From Leptolyngbya sp. Cla-17 (GTDB lineage: Bacteria; Cyanobacteriota; Cyanobacteriia; Leptolyngbyales; Leptolyngbyaceae), in the NCBI RefSeq assembly GCF_016807185.1, contig NZ_JAEVYN010000002.1, positions 248,001-312,000 on the forward strand: a stretch of DNA of 64,000 bases, read 5' to 3'. Both the position numbers and the translations under genes were made by a program. The notes beneath the pieces were generated by a model that saw nothing but the letters and a program-made list of their open reading frames with translations, did not search any database and was not told where the DNA came from. This document shows, one piece after another, positions 44,228 through 52,346 of this stretch; the stretch's first letter is position 1; each line of letters opens with the position of its first letter.

Positions 44228-44719
44228 ATGCTTAAAAAATACATTTGGCTTACTGTAGCTACTGTACTCTTTGCCTTTCAGGTCTTTGTTGGCAATGCGA
44301 CTGCTGCTGAGCTGGATGCAACCATTCGTACAGTTCCACAGAATGGAAACGGCGACACTGTAACCCTTAACCTGAAGCAAGTCAAAGAAGGAAAGCGTTT
44401 ATTTCAATATGCGTGCGCCCAATGCCATGCTGGCGGAGTCACAAAGACTGACCCCAACGTTGGGCTAGATCCAGAAGCTCTATCATTGGCAACTCCTCCC
44501 CGTAACAGCATTGATGCTCTAGTGGATTATATGAAAGACCCAACTAGCTACGACGGAGTGGAATCCATCGCTGAAATTCATCCCAGCTTGAAGAGTAAGG
44601 ACAATTTCCCAACCATGCGGAATCTAAGTCAGGACGATTTGGTGGCGATCGCGGGTCACGTTTTGCTTCAACCTAAGGTGGTTGGAGACAAATGGGGCGG
44701 CGGCAAAATCTACTACTAA
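44228..44719 (+). CDS. psbV: Photosystem II cytochrome c550 (PsbV)
   Basis: 163 residues with a signal peptide ending near NATAAELD. The mature lumenal protein binds haem at CAQCH and has the second axial His in IAEIHPS. It is an extrinsic subunit that stabilises the oxygen-evolving cluster of photosystem II. VALNLK-like N-terminal strands and the C-terminal WGGGKIYY fit the family. AAGGAGAA precedes the ATG. It is first in a run with psbV2, petE and petJ. Confidence 0.96.
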   Translation: MLKKYIWLTVATVLFAFQVFVGNATAAELDATIRTVPQNGNGDTVTLNLKQVKEGKRLFQYACAQCHAGGVTKTDPNVGLDPEALSLATPPRNSIDALVDYMKDPTSYDGVESIAEIHPSLKSKDNFPTMRNLSQDDLVAIAGHVLLQPKVVGDKWGGGKIYY

Positions 44720-44732
44720 ATCTCGTGTTTAT

Positions 44733-45255
44733 TAGGGGTTCTCATGCTGCATAACAAGTTTTGGCTATGGTTAATGGTTTGTCTCTTTTCAATTTGTTTG
44801 CCAATGGTCACAATCAGCCTACCTGCCTATGCAGCAGTGGACCCCTACGTCACCCGCTTTTTGAGAGTCACTGAACCCATTCCTTTAAAGATGGATGCAA
44901 CAGAAAGTACACGTCTTTTTTCTGCTGAGGATTTGTCCATTGGAAAAGCCCTATTTGAAAAAAGCTGTTTAAATTGTCATGTGGGTGGAAACACTCTACC
45001 CGATCCAACAGTGCCTCTCTCCCTCACTGCTTTGCAAGGCGCAACCCCCAGACGCGACAACATCAATGCGCTGGTTACTTACCTCCGGCAGCCTATGATT
45101 TACGATGGGACAGAAGAAACGTTAGTCTGTCGGCAAGTCTCTGAATCTTGGTTTCCAACGCCCATGGTTGAGAACATTGCAGGATTTATTTTAAGAGCTG
45201 CTCAAAGTGCGCCCGATTGGGGTACGGAAACCTTCCAAAATTAGTAGGGGTTCTC
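44733..45255. repeat. 11-bp direct repeat that exactly brackets the psbV2 coding sequence
   Basis: TAGGGGTTCTC occurs at 44733-44743, ending at the base before the psbV2 ATG, and again at 45245-45255, starting at the base after its stop. The first copy also serves as its ribosome-binding region. A looser copy (TAGGGGAGTTCTTC) lies after petE near 45797. Confidence 0.7.
44744..45244 (+). CDS. psbV2: PsbV2-like cytochrome c550 paralogue
   Basis: 166 residues. A signal peptide ends at SLPAYAAVDPYV. Haem is bound at CLNCHVGG, and the following ATPRRDNINALVTYLRQP matches PsbV. Where PsbV has the axial His (IAEIHPS), this protein has TLVCRQVSES, with a Cys. Thermosynechococcus PsbV2 is known to have His-Cys haem ligation, so the same is likely. 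The protein is probably lumenal; its role is unsettled and it is not a standard photosystem II subunit. It follows psbV by 24 bases. Confidence 0.88.
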   Translation: MLHNKFWLWLMVCLFSICLPMVTISLPAYAAVDPYVTRFLRVTEPIPLKMDATESTRLFSAEDLSIGKALFEKSCLNCHVGGNTLPDPTVPLSLTALQGATPRRDNINALVTYLRQPMIYDGTEETLVCRQVSESWFPTPMVENIAGFILRAAQSAPDWGTETFQN

Positions 45256-45334
45256 TTACACTCTAAACGCATTTTACCTTCCCACTTGTTTTAGAATTTA
45301 GTTTGTACGTACGCTGTAAATTGTTAAATACGTT

Positions 45335-45754
45335 ATGAAATCCATCACTTCATTTGTGAAAAGTCTTTCCTTGGTTTGTGCCGCTTTCTTATTTGTTGTA
45401 GGAAGCTTTTGTGTTTCTGTATCTCCTGCTGCTGCTGAAACTTTCACCGTCAAGATGGGTGCTGACAATAGCATGTTGTCATTTGTACCTGCAAAAATTT
45501 CTGTTAAGCCTGGCGATACTGTGAAGTGGGTGATTAACAAGGTGCCCCCTCACAACGTTGTATTCGATGGCTCTAGCATTCCTGGTGGCGATAAGGCAGT
45601 TGCTACTGCTTTGTCTCACAAGAAGCTAGAAATGACTCCTGGTAGTAGCTTTGAAATTATGATTCCTGCAGATGCTCAACCTGGTGAGTATAGCTACTAC
45701 TGCGAACCTCATCGGGGTGCTGGCATGGTTGGTAAGGTTATTGTTGGTGGTTAG
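45335..45754 (+). CDS. petE: Plastocyanin
   Basis: 139 residues. The signal peptide ends at PAAAETFTVKMG. Copper ligands are His in PPHNVVFD, then Cys, His and Met in YYCEPHRGAGM. It carries electrons from cytochrome b6f to photosystem I in the thylakoid lumen. KISVKPGDTVKWV and GEYSYYCEPH are typical. The upstream region holds the palindrome GTACGTAC near 45304, a possible operator. Having petE next to petJ places the two interchangeable carriers side by side. Confidence 0.96.
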   Translation: MKSITSFVKSLSLVCAAFLFVVGSFCVSVSPAAAETFTVKMGADNSMLSFVPAKISVKPGDTVKWVINKVPPHNVVFDGSSIPGGDKAVATALSHKKLEMTPGSSFEIMIPADAQPGEYSYYCEPHRGAGMVGKVIVGG

Positions 45755-45902
45755 GTGATAACCTCTCTGATCTATACTTTTGCCTATCTCTTTTAATAGG
45801 GGAGTTCTTCTATCTGTGATCGCGTTGCTACTCACTTTTGAGATAGTCGTTGGTTGGTCTTAATCGTCAATTCTTTTATCCAGTAGAGGAACCCCCCCCT
45901 TG

Positions 45903-46232
45903 ATGAAGGCATTGCTACTTAGTGTTTACATGTCAATTTGGTTTGCTATTGGCACTATTCCCCATGCATCAGCAGCGAACCTTGCTAATGGCGCTAAGCT
46001 GTTTAACGCGAATTGTTCTGCTTGCCATATGGGTGGAAACAACGTCATTATCTCAAGCAAAACATTAAAAAAAGAAGCGCTGGAAAAATATGGGATGGCT
46101 TCTTTAGATGCGATTACAACCCAAGTTACGAATGGTAAGAATGCGATGCCTTCCTTTAGAAGCCGGCTAAATGATGTCCAGATTGACGACATTGCAAATT
46201 ATGTCATCAATCAATCGCAGCAAGGCTGGTAG
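45903..46232 (+). CDS. petJ: Cytochrome c6
   Basis: 109 residues. The signal peptide ends near HASAANLANG. Haem is bound at CSACH, with the axial Met in NAMPSF. It replaces plastocyanin as donor to photosystem I, usually when copper is scarce. The start is the ATG at 45903, right after an in-frame TTG. AGAGGAA lies just upstream, followed by a run of C bases (about eight) that touches the start, an unusual leader. A strong terminator follows. Confidence 0.94.
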   Translation: MKALLLSVYMSIWFAIGTIPHASAANLANGAKLFNANCSACHMGGNNVIISSKTLKKEALEKYGMASLDAITTQVTNGKNAMPSFRSRLNDVQIDDIANYVINQSQQGW

Positions 46233-46256
46233 AGTCTACTGCCCTGCTTTCATTAG

Positions 46257-46287
46257 CCCCTCAGAGTTTAAACTCTGAGGGGTTTCT
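46257..46287. terminator. Terminator after petJ
   Basis: A perfect 13-base-pair palindrome (CCCCTCAGAGTTT with AAACTCTGAGGGG), followed by TTTCT. It may also stop transcription of the convergent transglutaminase-like gene. Confidence 0.85.
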
Positions 46288-46300
46288 AGTTTGTCACAAG

Positions 46301-48568
46301 TTAATTTGATGAGCGCTTTTTCAGATTTCTTAGTTGATTGCGCAGTTCTTGCAGGTTATCAGACGGTTGTCCCCCATATCGCCAGCGCACATAAGCCTGA
46401 GAAATCGCTTCAATGGTCGCTCCTCGCTGTACCGATTGTGACTGCACTGTAGCCTGCATAAATTCAAATGGAGTTTGAGCTGTGCGTTTCACCATACGCT
46501 GAATCTTTAACCAATCCAGCATTTCTTGATAAAGGCGTTCTATTGGAGTCAGTTTTTTTAAGAAGCGCTGATATTGCCAGCGTTTCCAACTTTGCAATAA
46601 TAGCCAACAGGCAAATCCACCCGCCACAGCGCAGAGTAATAGGGTAAACAGCCCAATCCACCCTTGATTAAATTGTCCAACAAGCCACGCGATCGCGCCG
46701 ACCAAACTGCCGACAGTAGTGCTAAATATTCCGCCTAAAAAATTGCTGACTGGAGATGGGAGCCATCCAGCAATCCATTTCCAAAACTGTTGCAGCACAG
46801 TAAAGGTTTGATCTTCCTCAATTGAGGGTGGAATGAGTTCATGCCCAGGAATTGGATCAAAAGCAAACCATCCATACTTGGGAAAATATACCTCAGTGAT
46901 GGCATAGGCATCTGTATTGCTGACTTCGTACAACCCTGTGAATGAATTAAATTGACCAGACCCGTAGCCCGCCACCAATCGAGATGGGATGCCAATAGAA
47001 CGCAGCATCACGGTTAGTGCAGTGGAAAAGTGATCAGGATATCCACCCTTATATTTAAATAGAAAGGCTTCTACCAAATCTTCTTTAGGATTGAGGTAAG
47101 GCAATTCTGGCTGAACCGAGTAGCTTATCTTGAGGGCTTGCGCTAAAAACAAAGCCTTTTCGTAGGGATTAGTAAGCGGATTTTGAGCGGTTGCTAAGAG
47201 GGCTTCTGTTTGCTTCCGCACTTTATCTTGAATACCGCTGGGCACTTCTAGATAATGGTTTCGAATACCTTGTCGATATTTTGTAGGAGCCTTTCCTAAT
47301 CGGGTGCGATCGCGATAAGGTACCTCCGAAATTACGGTATAGGTCAATCCCTCTGGCAGGATCAGCGGAGAGCGTAGCCCATCTTCAGTATCGATCGCGA
47401 TTTGAGTGGTTGGAAAGAAAAGCTCCTTGGGCTGAGTCAGCGCAGGAAGCAAATTTGGCACTTCCGAAACAATCGTGTAAGTCTGAATGACTTCCTGCAC
47501 TTTGTTGAGTGTGATGGGTCGTGGCAAAAAGAACTGATAAGACCAGGTGGGGCGAGTGATCGTCTTTGTCTCGCTGTTTCGGGAGACTTCCCAGCCTTGT
47601 CCCAAATATTGATCAAATGCCAACACGCGCCAAAAGCCTTCTGCTTGCGATCTCACCCGCATAACAATTTTCGGCTTCATCTCCCCTCGAAGATTTTGAT
47701 TCATACGTGTGTTGAAACCATAGTAAAAAGTTTCATCCACTTCGCCTGGACCTAACCCCTTACCCGATTGAAGATTACCGCCGCCTGCCTTGCCATTCCG
47801 CACATATCCTGGATTAACAACTTGCTGGTTATCTTCAAACTGCTGATTTAAAGGAGCGCTGACGGGAAAAGTGCGAAGCTGATATCCTGGGAGGCGAGGC
47901 ATAAACATAAAAATTGTTAGCCCTAGCGCCAAAATTGCGCCGAGAAACAGCCCTAAACGACGGATAGAAAGCCCTGGTTGGTTGAAGGGCGATCGCCGCA
48001 TTTCACTCGTCGCCAGATTGAGCCGAGAGCGATAGTCAAGTACTAAAACAGGCAGCGCGATCGCCAAGAACACCAGCAAGATTGCTCCAAACAGCATCGT
48101 TTGACTGAGAGTACTCGCCACCCCAATCAAAATTAGTCCAATCACCATGGAATAACCCAAATCTTGCCGTCGGGGCATGTGAAAGCTGTGAAGCACCTGA
48201 AGCTGAATTAATAGCTCAGCCAAAATCAGACGAGTATCATTCAACTGCTGACGCAAAGCAACAAAAAATAATGCTAGTGCCCCCAACATGCCGATCGCAA
48301 TACAAAACTTGATTGCCACATTGGCCTTCCGCCGATGCAGCCAACTCCAGTAAGCGCCGGCAATGCTGAGCGGAATTGCCCATAGACTGGTTTGAGTTTC
48401 TGCCGCGGTATCGGTCGCAATAATTCCGGCAATCACCATTGCCTGACTTAAAATCCGCAGCAAAATTGACTCTTCCGTCGTCGGGAGGGGCTGCGTTTCA
48501 ATACGATGTAACAGCGCACCGAATACAGGGAGCGATCGCATCCGGTTAACCCAAAAACCAGTGGACAT
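46301..48568 (-). CDS. TgpA-like membrane protein with a non-catalytic transglutaminase domain
   Basis: 755 residues. About seven N-terminal helices and a DUF3488-like region come first. An extracytoplasmic transglutaminase domain spans roughly residues 400-600, followed by another helix and a DUF4129-like tail. At the active site GYCxxF is GYPDHF (Pro511), DAHAW is DAYAI (Tyr555), and only Asp571 of the Cys-His-Asp triad remains. It cannot work as a cysteine transglutaminase or protease of the normal kind. Membrane placement suggests a structural or binding role in the envelope. I recall similar Pro/Tyr variants in other cyanobacteria, so this is probably an old loss. Confidence 0.82.
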   Translation of the reverse strand: MSTGFWVNRMRSLPVFGALLHRIETQPLPTTEESILLRILSQAMVIAGIIATDTAAETQTSLWAIPLSIAGAYWSWLHRRKANVAIKFCIAIGMLGALALFFVALRQQLNDTRLILAELLIQLQVLHSFHMPRRQDLGYSMVIGLILIGVASTLSQTMLFGAILLVFLAIALPVLVLDYRSRLNLATSEMRRSPFNQPGLSIRRLGLFLGAILALGLTIFMFMPRLPGYQLRTFPVSAPLNQQFEDNQQVVNPGYVRNGKAGGGNLQSGKGLGPGEVDETFYYGFNTRMNQNLRGEMKPKIVMRVRSQAEGFWRVLAFDQYLGQGWEVSRNSETKTITRPTWSYQFFLPRPITLNKVQEVIQTYTIVSEVPNLLPALTQPKELFFPTTQIAIDTEDGLRSPLILPEGLTYTVISEVPYRDRTRLGKAPTKYRQGIRNHYLEVPSGIQDKVRKQTEALLATAQNPLTNPYEKALFLAQALKISYSVQPELPYLNPKEDLVEAFLFKYKGGYPDHFSTALTVMLRSIGIPSRLVAGYGSGQFNSFTGLYEVSNTDAYAITEVYFPKYGWFAFDPIPGHELIPPSIEEDQTFTVLQQFWKWIAGWLPSPVSNFLGGIFSTTVGSLVGAIAWLVGQFNQGWIGLFTLLLCAVAGGFACWLLLQSWKRWQYQRFLKKLTPIERLYQEMLDWLKIQRMVKRTAQTPFEFMQATVQSQSVQRGATIEAISQAYVRWRYGGQPSDNLQELRNQLRNLKKRSSN

Positions 48569-48668
48569 AGAGAAGCAGCTTTAGAGTGTCGAGATGTATC
48601 TCTCCATCCTACCCAATGGTTAACAAGTAGCCTTTCTCAATAGGTTTCAGATTTTACCTTTAGAATAC

Positions 48669-49742
48669 CTATCCCTCAACAATTCGTATAACGAAAACAA
48701 GTGGTGTTTCATCACCATCCAAACACGCTTCTAGCATGTAAACCTGCCCCACTTTAGGATCACAGAGTTCTACACCCACAGAGCCGGGATAGCGCCGCTC
48801 AGCCATAGACTGTAACCCTGAGCCATTCATGGTTAAACGTCCACCCGTTGGTAGTTCTGCTCGAACAACTACACTCAAGTCTGTAGGGTTGGAGTTATAT
48901 GTTGCTCTTAAATGCAACATCCCCTGATTAGTTTCCCACTGTCGCTCAATGGTCGGTTGGCTAGCAGACACACCCAAGGTTAAGGTCACAATCATTTCGC
49001 GCGCCGCTAAGAGCGACAGCACCATTTGCTGGGCTGGAGCCGCTGCCTCATAGCTTTGAGGAAAGTTAGCTCCTGTTGTAGCGGTTGCAGCGGTTATACC
49101 TGATCTAGCTGGCGAAGCAACCACTAAGCCTGCCAAATAATTCAGTGCTTGTCCTTCACCAGGAAATAGGCTTTCTACAGCTTCAACCAACTGTACCCCT
49201 TCACGGAGGGAGGATTGCACCACTTGCTGACACTGTTTTAATAGCCGACTTAGCACCAGGACTGGAACTTGGACAGGCAGGTTGAGAGCACTGAACTGAC
49301 GATTCCAGATGCTTGGGGCAGAGTTTGCTTCAACAGTGGCAGGAGTTTCGGAACCAAAGCTAGCTTCGACAGAATCATAAGCTGTGTTGGCTTCATAGTC
49401 TTGAACGCTAGACTCCCATGGAAAAAGAGGAGGATTTTTTTGAATTTCGCTTTGTAATCGGTGTTTTAACAAGGCATGAAAACGGTCTTGCACAGCAGGT
49501 ACATCTCCAAGTTCAAATAGTTGCTCTCTTTGGGGAGAGCGTTTTGAATCGGTATAACCAGATACAGGAGAAGAATTGTCTTGAGGCATAAGTAGATTGG
49601 ACTGATCCAGATGTGATGTTTCTGTTGCCTCGCGCCCTAGTGCCTGATTGACTGCCTCAGCATCTACTAAAGGCGCTGTGGGGAGAAGATCCTGCAACAG
49701 CATTAGTATAAGCCGCTGAATTTTTTCTGGGTCACGATTCAT
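48669..49742 (-). CDS. patU: PatU-like conserved protein of filamentous cyanobacteria
   Basis: 357 residues from the ATG at 49742 (MNRDPEKIQRLILMLLQ). The middle is low-complexity and acidic. A C-terminal helical and beta domain follows (VLSRLLKQCQQVVQSSLREG, QQMVLSLLAAREMIVTLTLG, LSVVVRAELPTGGRLTM). There is no enzyme motif. Assignment rests mainly on its place 44 bases behind a hetZ-like gene on the same strand, the arrangement known for hetZ-patU in filamentous cyanobacteria. In heterocyst formers PatU takes part in cell patterning. The open frame extends 22 codons upstream into hetZ. Confidence 0.5.
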   Translation of the reverse strand: MNRDPEKIQRLILMLLQDLLPTAPLVDAEAVNQALGREATETSHLDQSNLLMPQDNSSPVSGYTDSKRSPQREQLFELGDVPAVQDRFHALLKHRLQSEIQKNPPLFPWESSVQDYEANTAYDSVEASFGSETPATVEANSAPSIWNRQFSALNLPVQVPVLVLSRLLKQCQQVVQSSLREGVQLVEAVESLFPGEGQALNYLAGLVVASPARSGITAATATTGANFPQSYEAAAPAQQMVLSLLAAREMIVTLTLGVSASQPTIERQWETNQGMLHLRATYNSNPTDLSVVVRAELPTGGRLTMNGSGLQSMAERRYPGSVGVELCDPKVGQVYMLEACLDGDETPLVFVIRIVEG

Positions 49743-49786
49743 AGTACAAATTCCTATACATTGGTTGATACGTGCTCTCCGGACAT

Positions 49787-50950
49787 TCACCCGTTTTGCA
49801 TCTCCCAAAAATCATTACGAATTTCCCAGGCTTGCTCTAATAGTTTGAACCATTGTTTTTGAATTTGGGTCGTGGTAAAACCCAATGCTTGGGCGATCGC
49901 CGTATCGGTTAACTTTTGCTGCTTCAAAGCTAATAATGCTTTTTGTGATTCATCTAGTTGAACTTGAAAAGCTTGCCACTGCTGGGGAGCCAATCCTAAG
50001 TTGCGATCAAGGTCTGCTTCTAACCATTGATGAACCAGTTCCCATCGATGAGAGAGGGCAAAGCGGACTAAATGATATTTAAACCGCTGTTGCAAATAAT
50101 CTCGCTGGCGAGGCGTGAGCCTTAAGATATTTTCAATTTCACTCGTAGGAAGGTCTTGAAGCCGCAATACGAAATAGTCAGCGCAATCGTTTTGCTTACG
50201 CTCATCTAAATAACTAATTAGCTCAGCAATGACTGTGTGACGTAGTGTGTCTTCAACAGGTTCTGGTTCTTGAGCAACCATTTGCTCCCGAACCTGCTGC
50301 ATAGATGCAGCGTTCCAAGCCCCATCTGCCTCACTAGACATACCCTCAGCAGCTTGCTCAATATCCACAGGGGTTTCGGAAGGCTGCTGCTGCGAGAAAG
50401 TTTGCGCTCGAAGAATGATGAGTTGTTGACTACGATTGCCAGGGAGTGGAATACGGCGTTTTGCATAACGCTCCGTAAAAGCCATATACTCCGCTAGCTG
50501 AAGTGGTGCACTAGGAGTATAGCTTGGAAGAAGCTGGGCTTCTCGACGGAAGGCATTTAATGCTTCCATATAAAAACCTTGAAGAAAATCTTCGATCAGC
50601 GGCAGACGGGCTTGGTAACTAAACTGCGTTTGAAGCGGAGTAATGTAGCGATACACAATGGCACTTAAGGTGCTGTGAAGTTCAATTCTTCCTCGCCGAG
50701 AGCCTAATTTGGAGTAATGCAGACATTGCTGAAGACGATGCTTTGCCAGGGTAAACGCCCATGATTCAGGATCGCCAGAGGCTTGTATACGCTTACTTTC
50801 AACACAAATCCGGGTAACTTCCTTTAAAAGACGGTCTGCCACATCCCAGCAATGCTGCTCAGAAGCGTTTGTTGATACTTTAAGTTCACTTAGCAGCAGT
50901 TGAAAGATTGGCTCCACGCTTTGACAAGTTTCTCGCACTATGTGTTCCAA
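49787..50950 (-). CDS. hetZ: HetZ-like regulator
   Basis: 387 residues, helical. A conserved N-terminal block includes PLIEDFLQGFYMEALNAFRRE and LAEYMAFTERYAKRRIPLPG (each given in part). A C-terminal section resembles sigma-like helix-turn-helix regions: TSEIENILRLTPRQRDYLQQRF, then LTDTAIAQALGFTTTQIQKQW. HetZ is a DNA-binding regulator of early heterocyst differentiation, and homologues occur in filamentous species without heterocysts. The pairing with the next gene supports the name. Family assignment is from memory of the sequence pattern. Confidence 0.6.
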   Translation of the reverse strand: MEHIVRETCQSVEPIFQLLLSELKVSTNASEQHCWDVADRLLKEVTRICVESKRIQASGDPESWAFTLAKHRLQQCLHYSKLGSRRGRIELHSTLSAIVYRYITPLQTQFSYQARLPLIEDFLQGFYMEALNAFRREAQLLPSYTPSAPLQLAEYMAFTERYAKRRIPLPGNRSQQLIILRAQTFSQQQPSETPVDIEQAAEGMSSEADGAWNAASMQQVREQMVAQEPEPVEDTLRHTVIAELISYLDERKQNDCADYFVLRLQDLPTSEIENILRLTPRQRDYLQQRFKYHLVRFALSHRWELVHQWLEADLDRNLGLAPQQWQAFQVQLDESQKALLALKQQKLTDTAIAQALGFTTTQIQKQWFKLLEQAWEIRNDFWEMQNG

Positions 50951-51173
50951 CGCCTAACGATAACAAACATCGGGATATCTTGATCAATTTTGGCAACAAT
51001 TTACGGTAAGCGTCTAGAGTAAATCTCAATAAACTCAGTAAATGCACACGATGATGATCTTTTGAAATTGTTGAGAGGATTGATCTAAAATTCTCCCTCT
51101 CACAACTTTCTCTGCTTTACAGAGTGTTCAGGGTTGCTGTGAAAATTAGTTTGTGCGTGATGGACGAATATAA

Positions 51174-51656
51174 ATGAATATGAATTTAGATACACAACTT
51201 CAAGAACTAATTGACGATGCGCCACAGGATGGGGTCACTCCTGGTTTGATCGAAGCGATCGCGCCAGTACTAAAGCAGTTAGCGTTTCAATTGCGGCACC
51301 TAGAGTATTACATTGCACAAACCCTGGAGCGAAACTGGGCAGTCACATTACTCGATCATGAAACTCAAAGTGGCGTACAGAAACAGATCATTTATGCATT
51401 TCCAAATTTAAAGGATGTGTCTTCTGGACCCTATCCCATGAAAGACCCGCAGATGATAGCGTTGCCTATTCCCGTTATCCATATCTTGTTTCAAATTGTG
51501 GCAATGGAAACTGTTGATAGCGTCGTCTTCTTTGAACTGCCTGGAAATACAATGGTAGGCACCGAAGTGAAAAGAGAGGATTTGCAAGCCCTGATTCAGG
51601 CTCAGTTAACGCAGCAAATTCCTTCCGTTAATGCTGTACCACCTGATATTGCTTGA
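51174..51656 (+). CDS. Conserved hypothetical protein
   Basis: 160 residues, soluble and acidic. QELIDDAPQDGVTPGLIEAIAPVLKQLA is a helical start (seen as APQDGVTPGLIEAIAPVL). VQKQIIYAFPNLKDVSSG and VIHILFQIVAMETVDSVVFFE follow, suggesting a mixed alpha-beta fold. No catalytic motif. It resembles proteins found only in cyanobacteria, though I cannot name a family. It is divergent from the hetZ-like gene and is followed by a long perfect inverted repeat. Confidence 0.65.
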   Translation: MNMNLDTQLQELIDDAPQDGVTPGLIEAIAPVLKQLAFQLRHLEYYIAQTLERNWAVTLLDHETQSGVQKQIIYAFPNLKDVSSGPYPMKDPQMIALPIPVIHILFQIVAMETVDSVVFFELPGNTMVGTEVKREDLQALIQAQLTQQIPSVNAVPPDIA

Positions 51657-51683
51657 ATAGAAATAGTTCCAATCTCCCAATAT

Positions 51684-51750
51684 AAAATCGCTAACCTGAT
51701 GATAAAGACTGACTAGATAAAGTGCTTTTACCGTTCAGGTTAGCGATTTT
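51684..51750 (+). terminator. Long inverted repeat, terminator-like
   Basis: A perfect 16-base stem (AAAATCGCTAACCTGA at 51684, TCAGGTTAGCGATTTT at 51735) closes a 35-base loop. The right arm ends in four T. The loop contains GATAAAG twice. The loop is unusually long for a plain terminator, so a structured RNA or small mobile remnant is also possible. Confidence 0.6.
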
Positions 51751-51891
51751 GCTAGTACTACTGACGATGCAAAAAATATGATTGTAAACAAAAGTAACAA
51801 AATTGCCGTCATGCTGTCTTTCCGTCTTGACAGTAATTGGTAGGGTCGATATGCTTTTATTCATACCCGGGTTACCAAGACTGAGAGTGAT

Positions 51892-52260
51892 ATGCAGGAC
51901 AAGCTAAAAGAGGATAAGCAAAAAGTTACGTTGTATTTACCTCCAGAGCTTCACAGGCAGCTAAAGGTAAAAGCAGCAGTTGATGTAGAGACGATGACTG
52001 ATATTGCCCAGAGAGCGATCGCGTTTTATCTGTCAAATCCAGAGGTTGTCGAGCATCATGATGGTTTTTATGGTCAGGCTCACCGAGTTTATGGCTGTCC
52101 AGAATGTTCCAGTCATATAGTCCTACGTGATGGCGAGATGGTTTCCTTGAATACCCAAGTAGTGTCAGGCGCACAGGTTAGTCTTTCTACAGATAGTTCA
52201 CAGGTCACGAAAGCAGTCTCTCAAAGCGAAGAAGATCTGGTTCCATTGTTAGCAAAGTGA
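51892..52260 (+). CDS. Ribbon-helix-helix protein with a Cys pair, upstream of ycf46
   Basis: 122 residues. KVTLYLPPELHRQLKVKAAVD followed by MTDIAQRAIAFYLSN is a ribbon-helix-helix DNA-binding or dimerisation fold (quoted in two parts). Next is YGCPECSSHIVL, one CxxC that could bind metal or form a disulphide. The tail is Ser/Val/Gln-rich and likely flexible. It lies 86 bases before ycf46 on the same strand. It may regulate that gene or work with its product. Confidence 0.68.
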   Translation: MQDKLKEDKQKVTLYLPPELHRQLKVKAAVDVETMTDIAQRAIAFYLSNPEVVEHHDGFYGQAHRVYGCPECSSHIVLRDGEMVSLNTQVVSGAQVSLSTDSSQVTKAVSQSEEDLVPLLAK

Positions 52261-52346
52261 ATCTTTAATTCTGAACGGTACCGCAATTTCTAGGCAAGTG
52301 GTTTGGATGATTTTCAGTCTGAGTTGTCTCTAATTAGGTGGATGAT

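Noticed and set aside
45300..45334. GTACGTAC before petE as an NtcA site
   Set aside because: Spacing does not fit GTA-N8-TAC. At most it is an unassigned palindrome.
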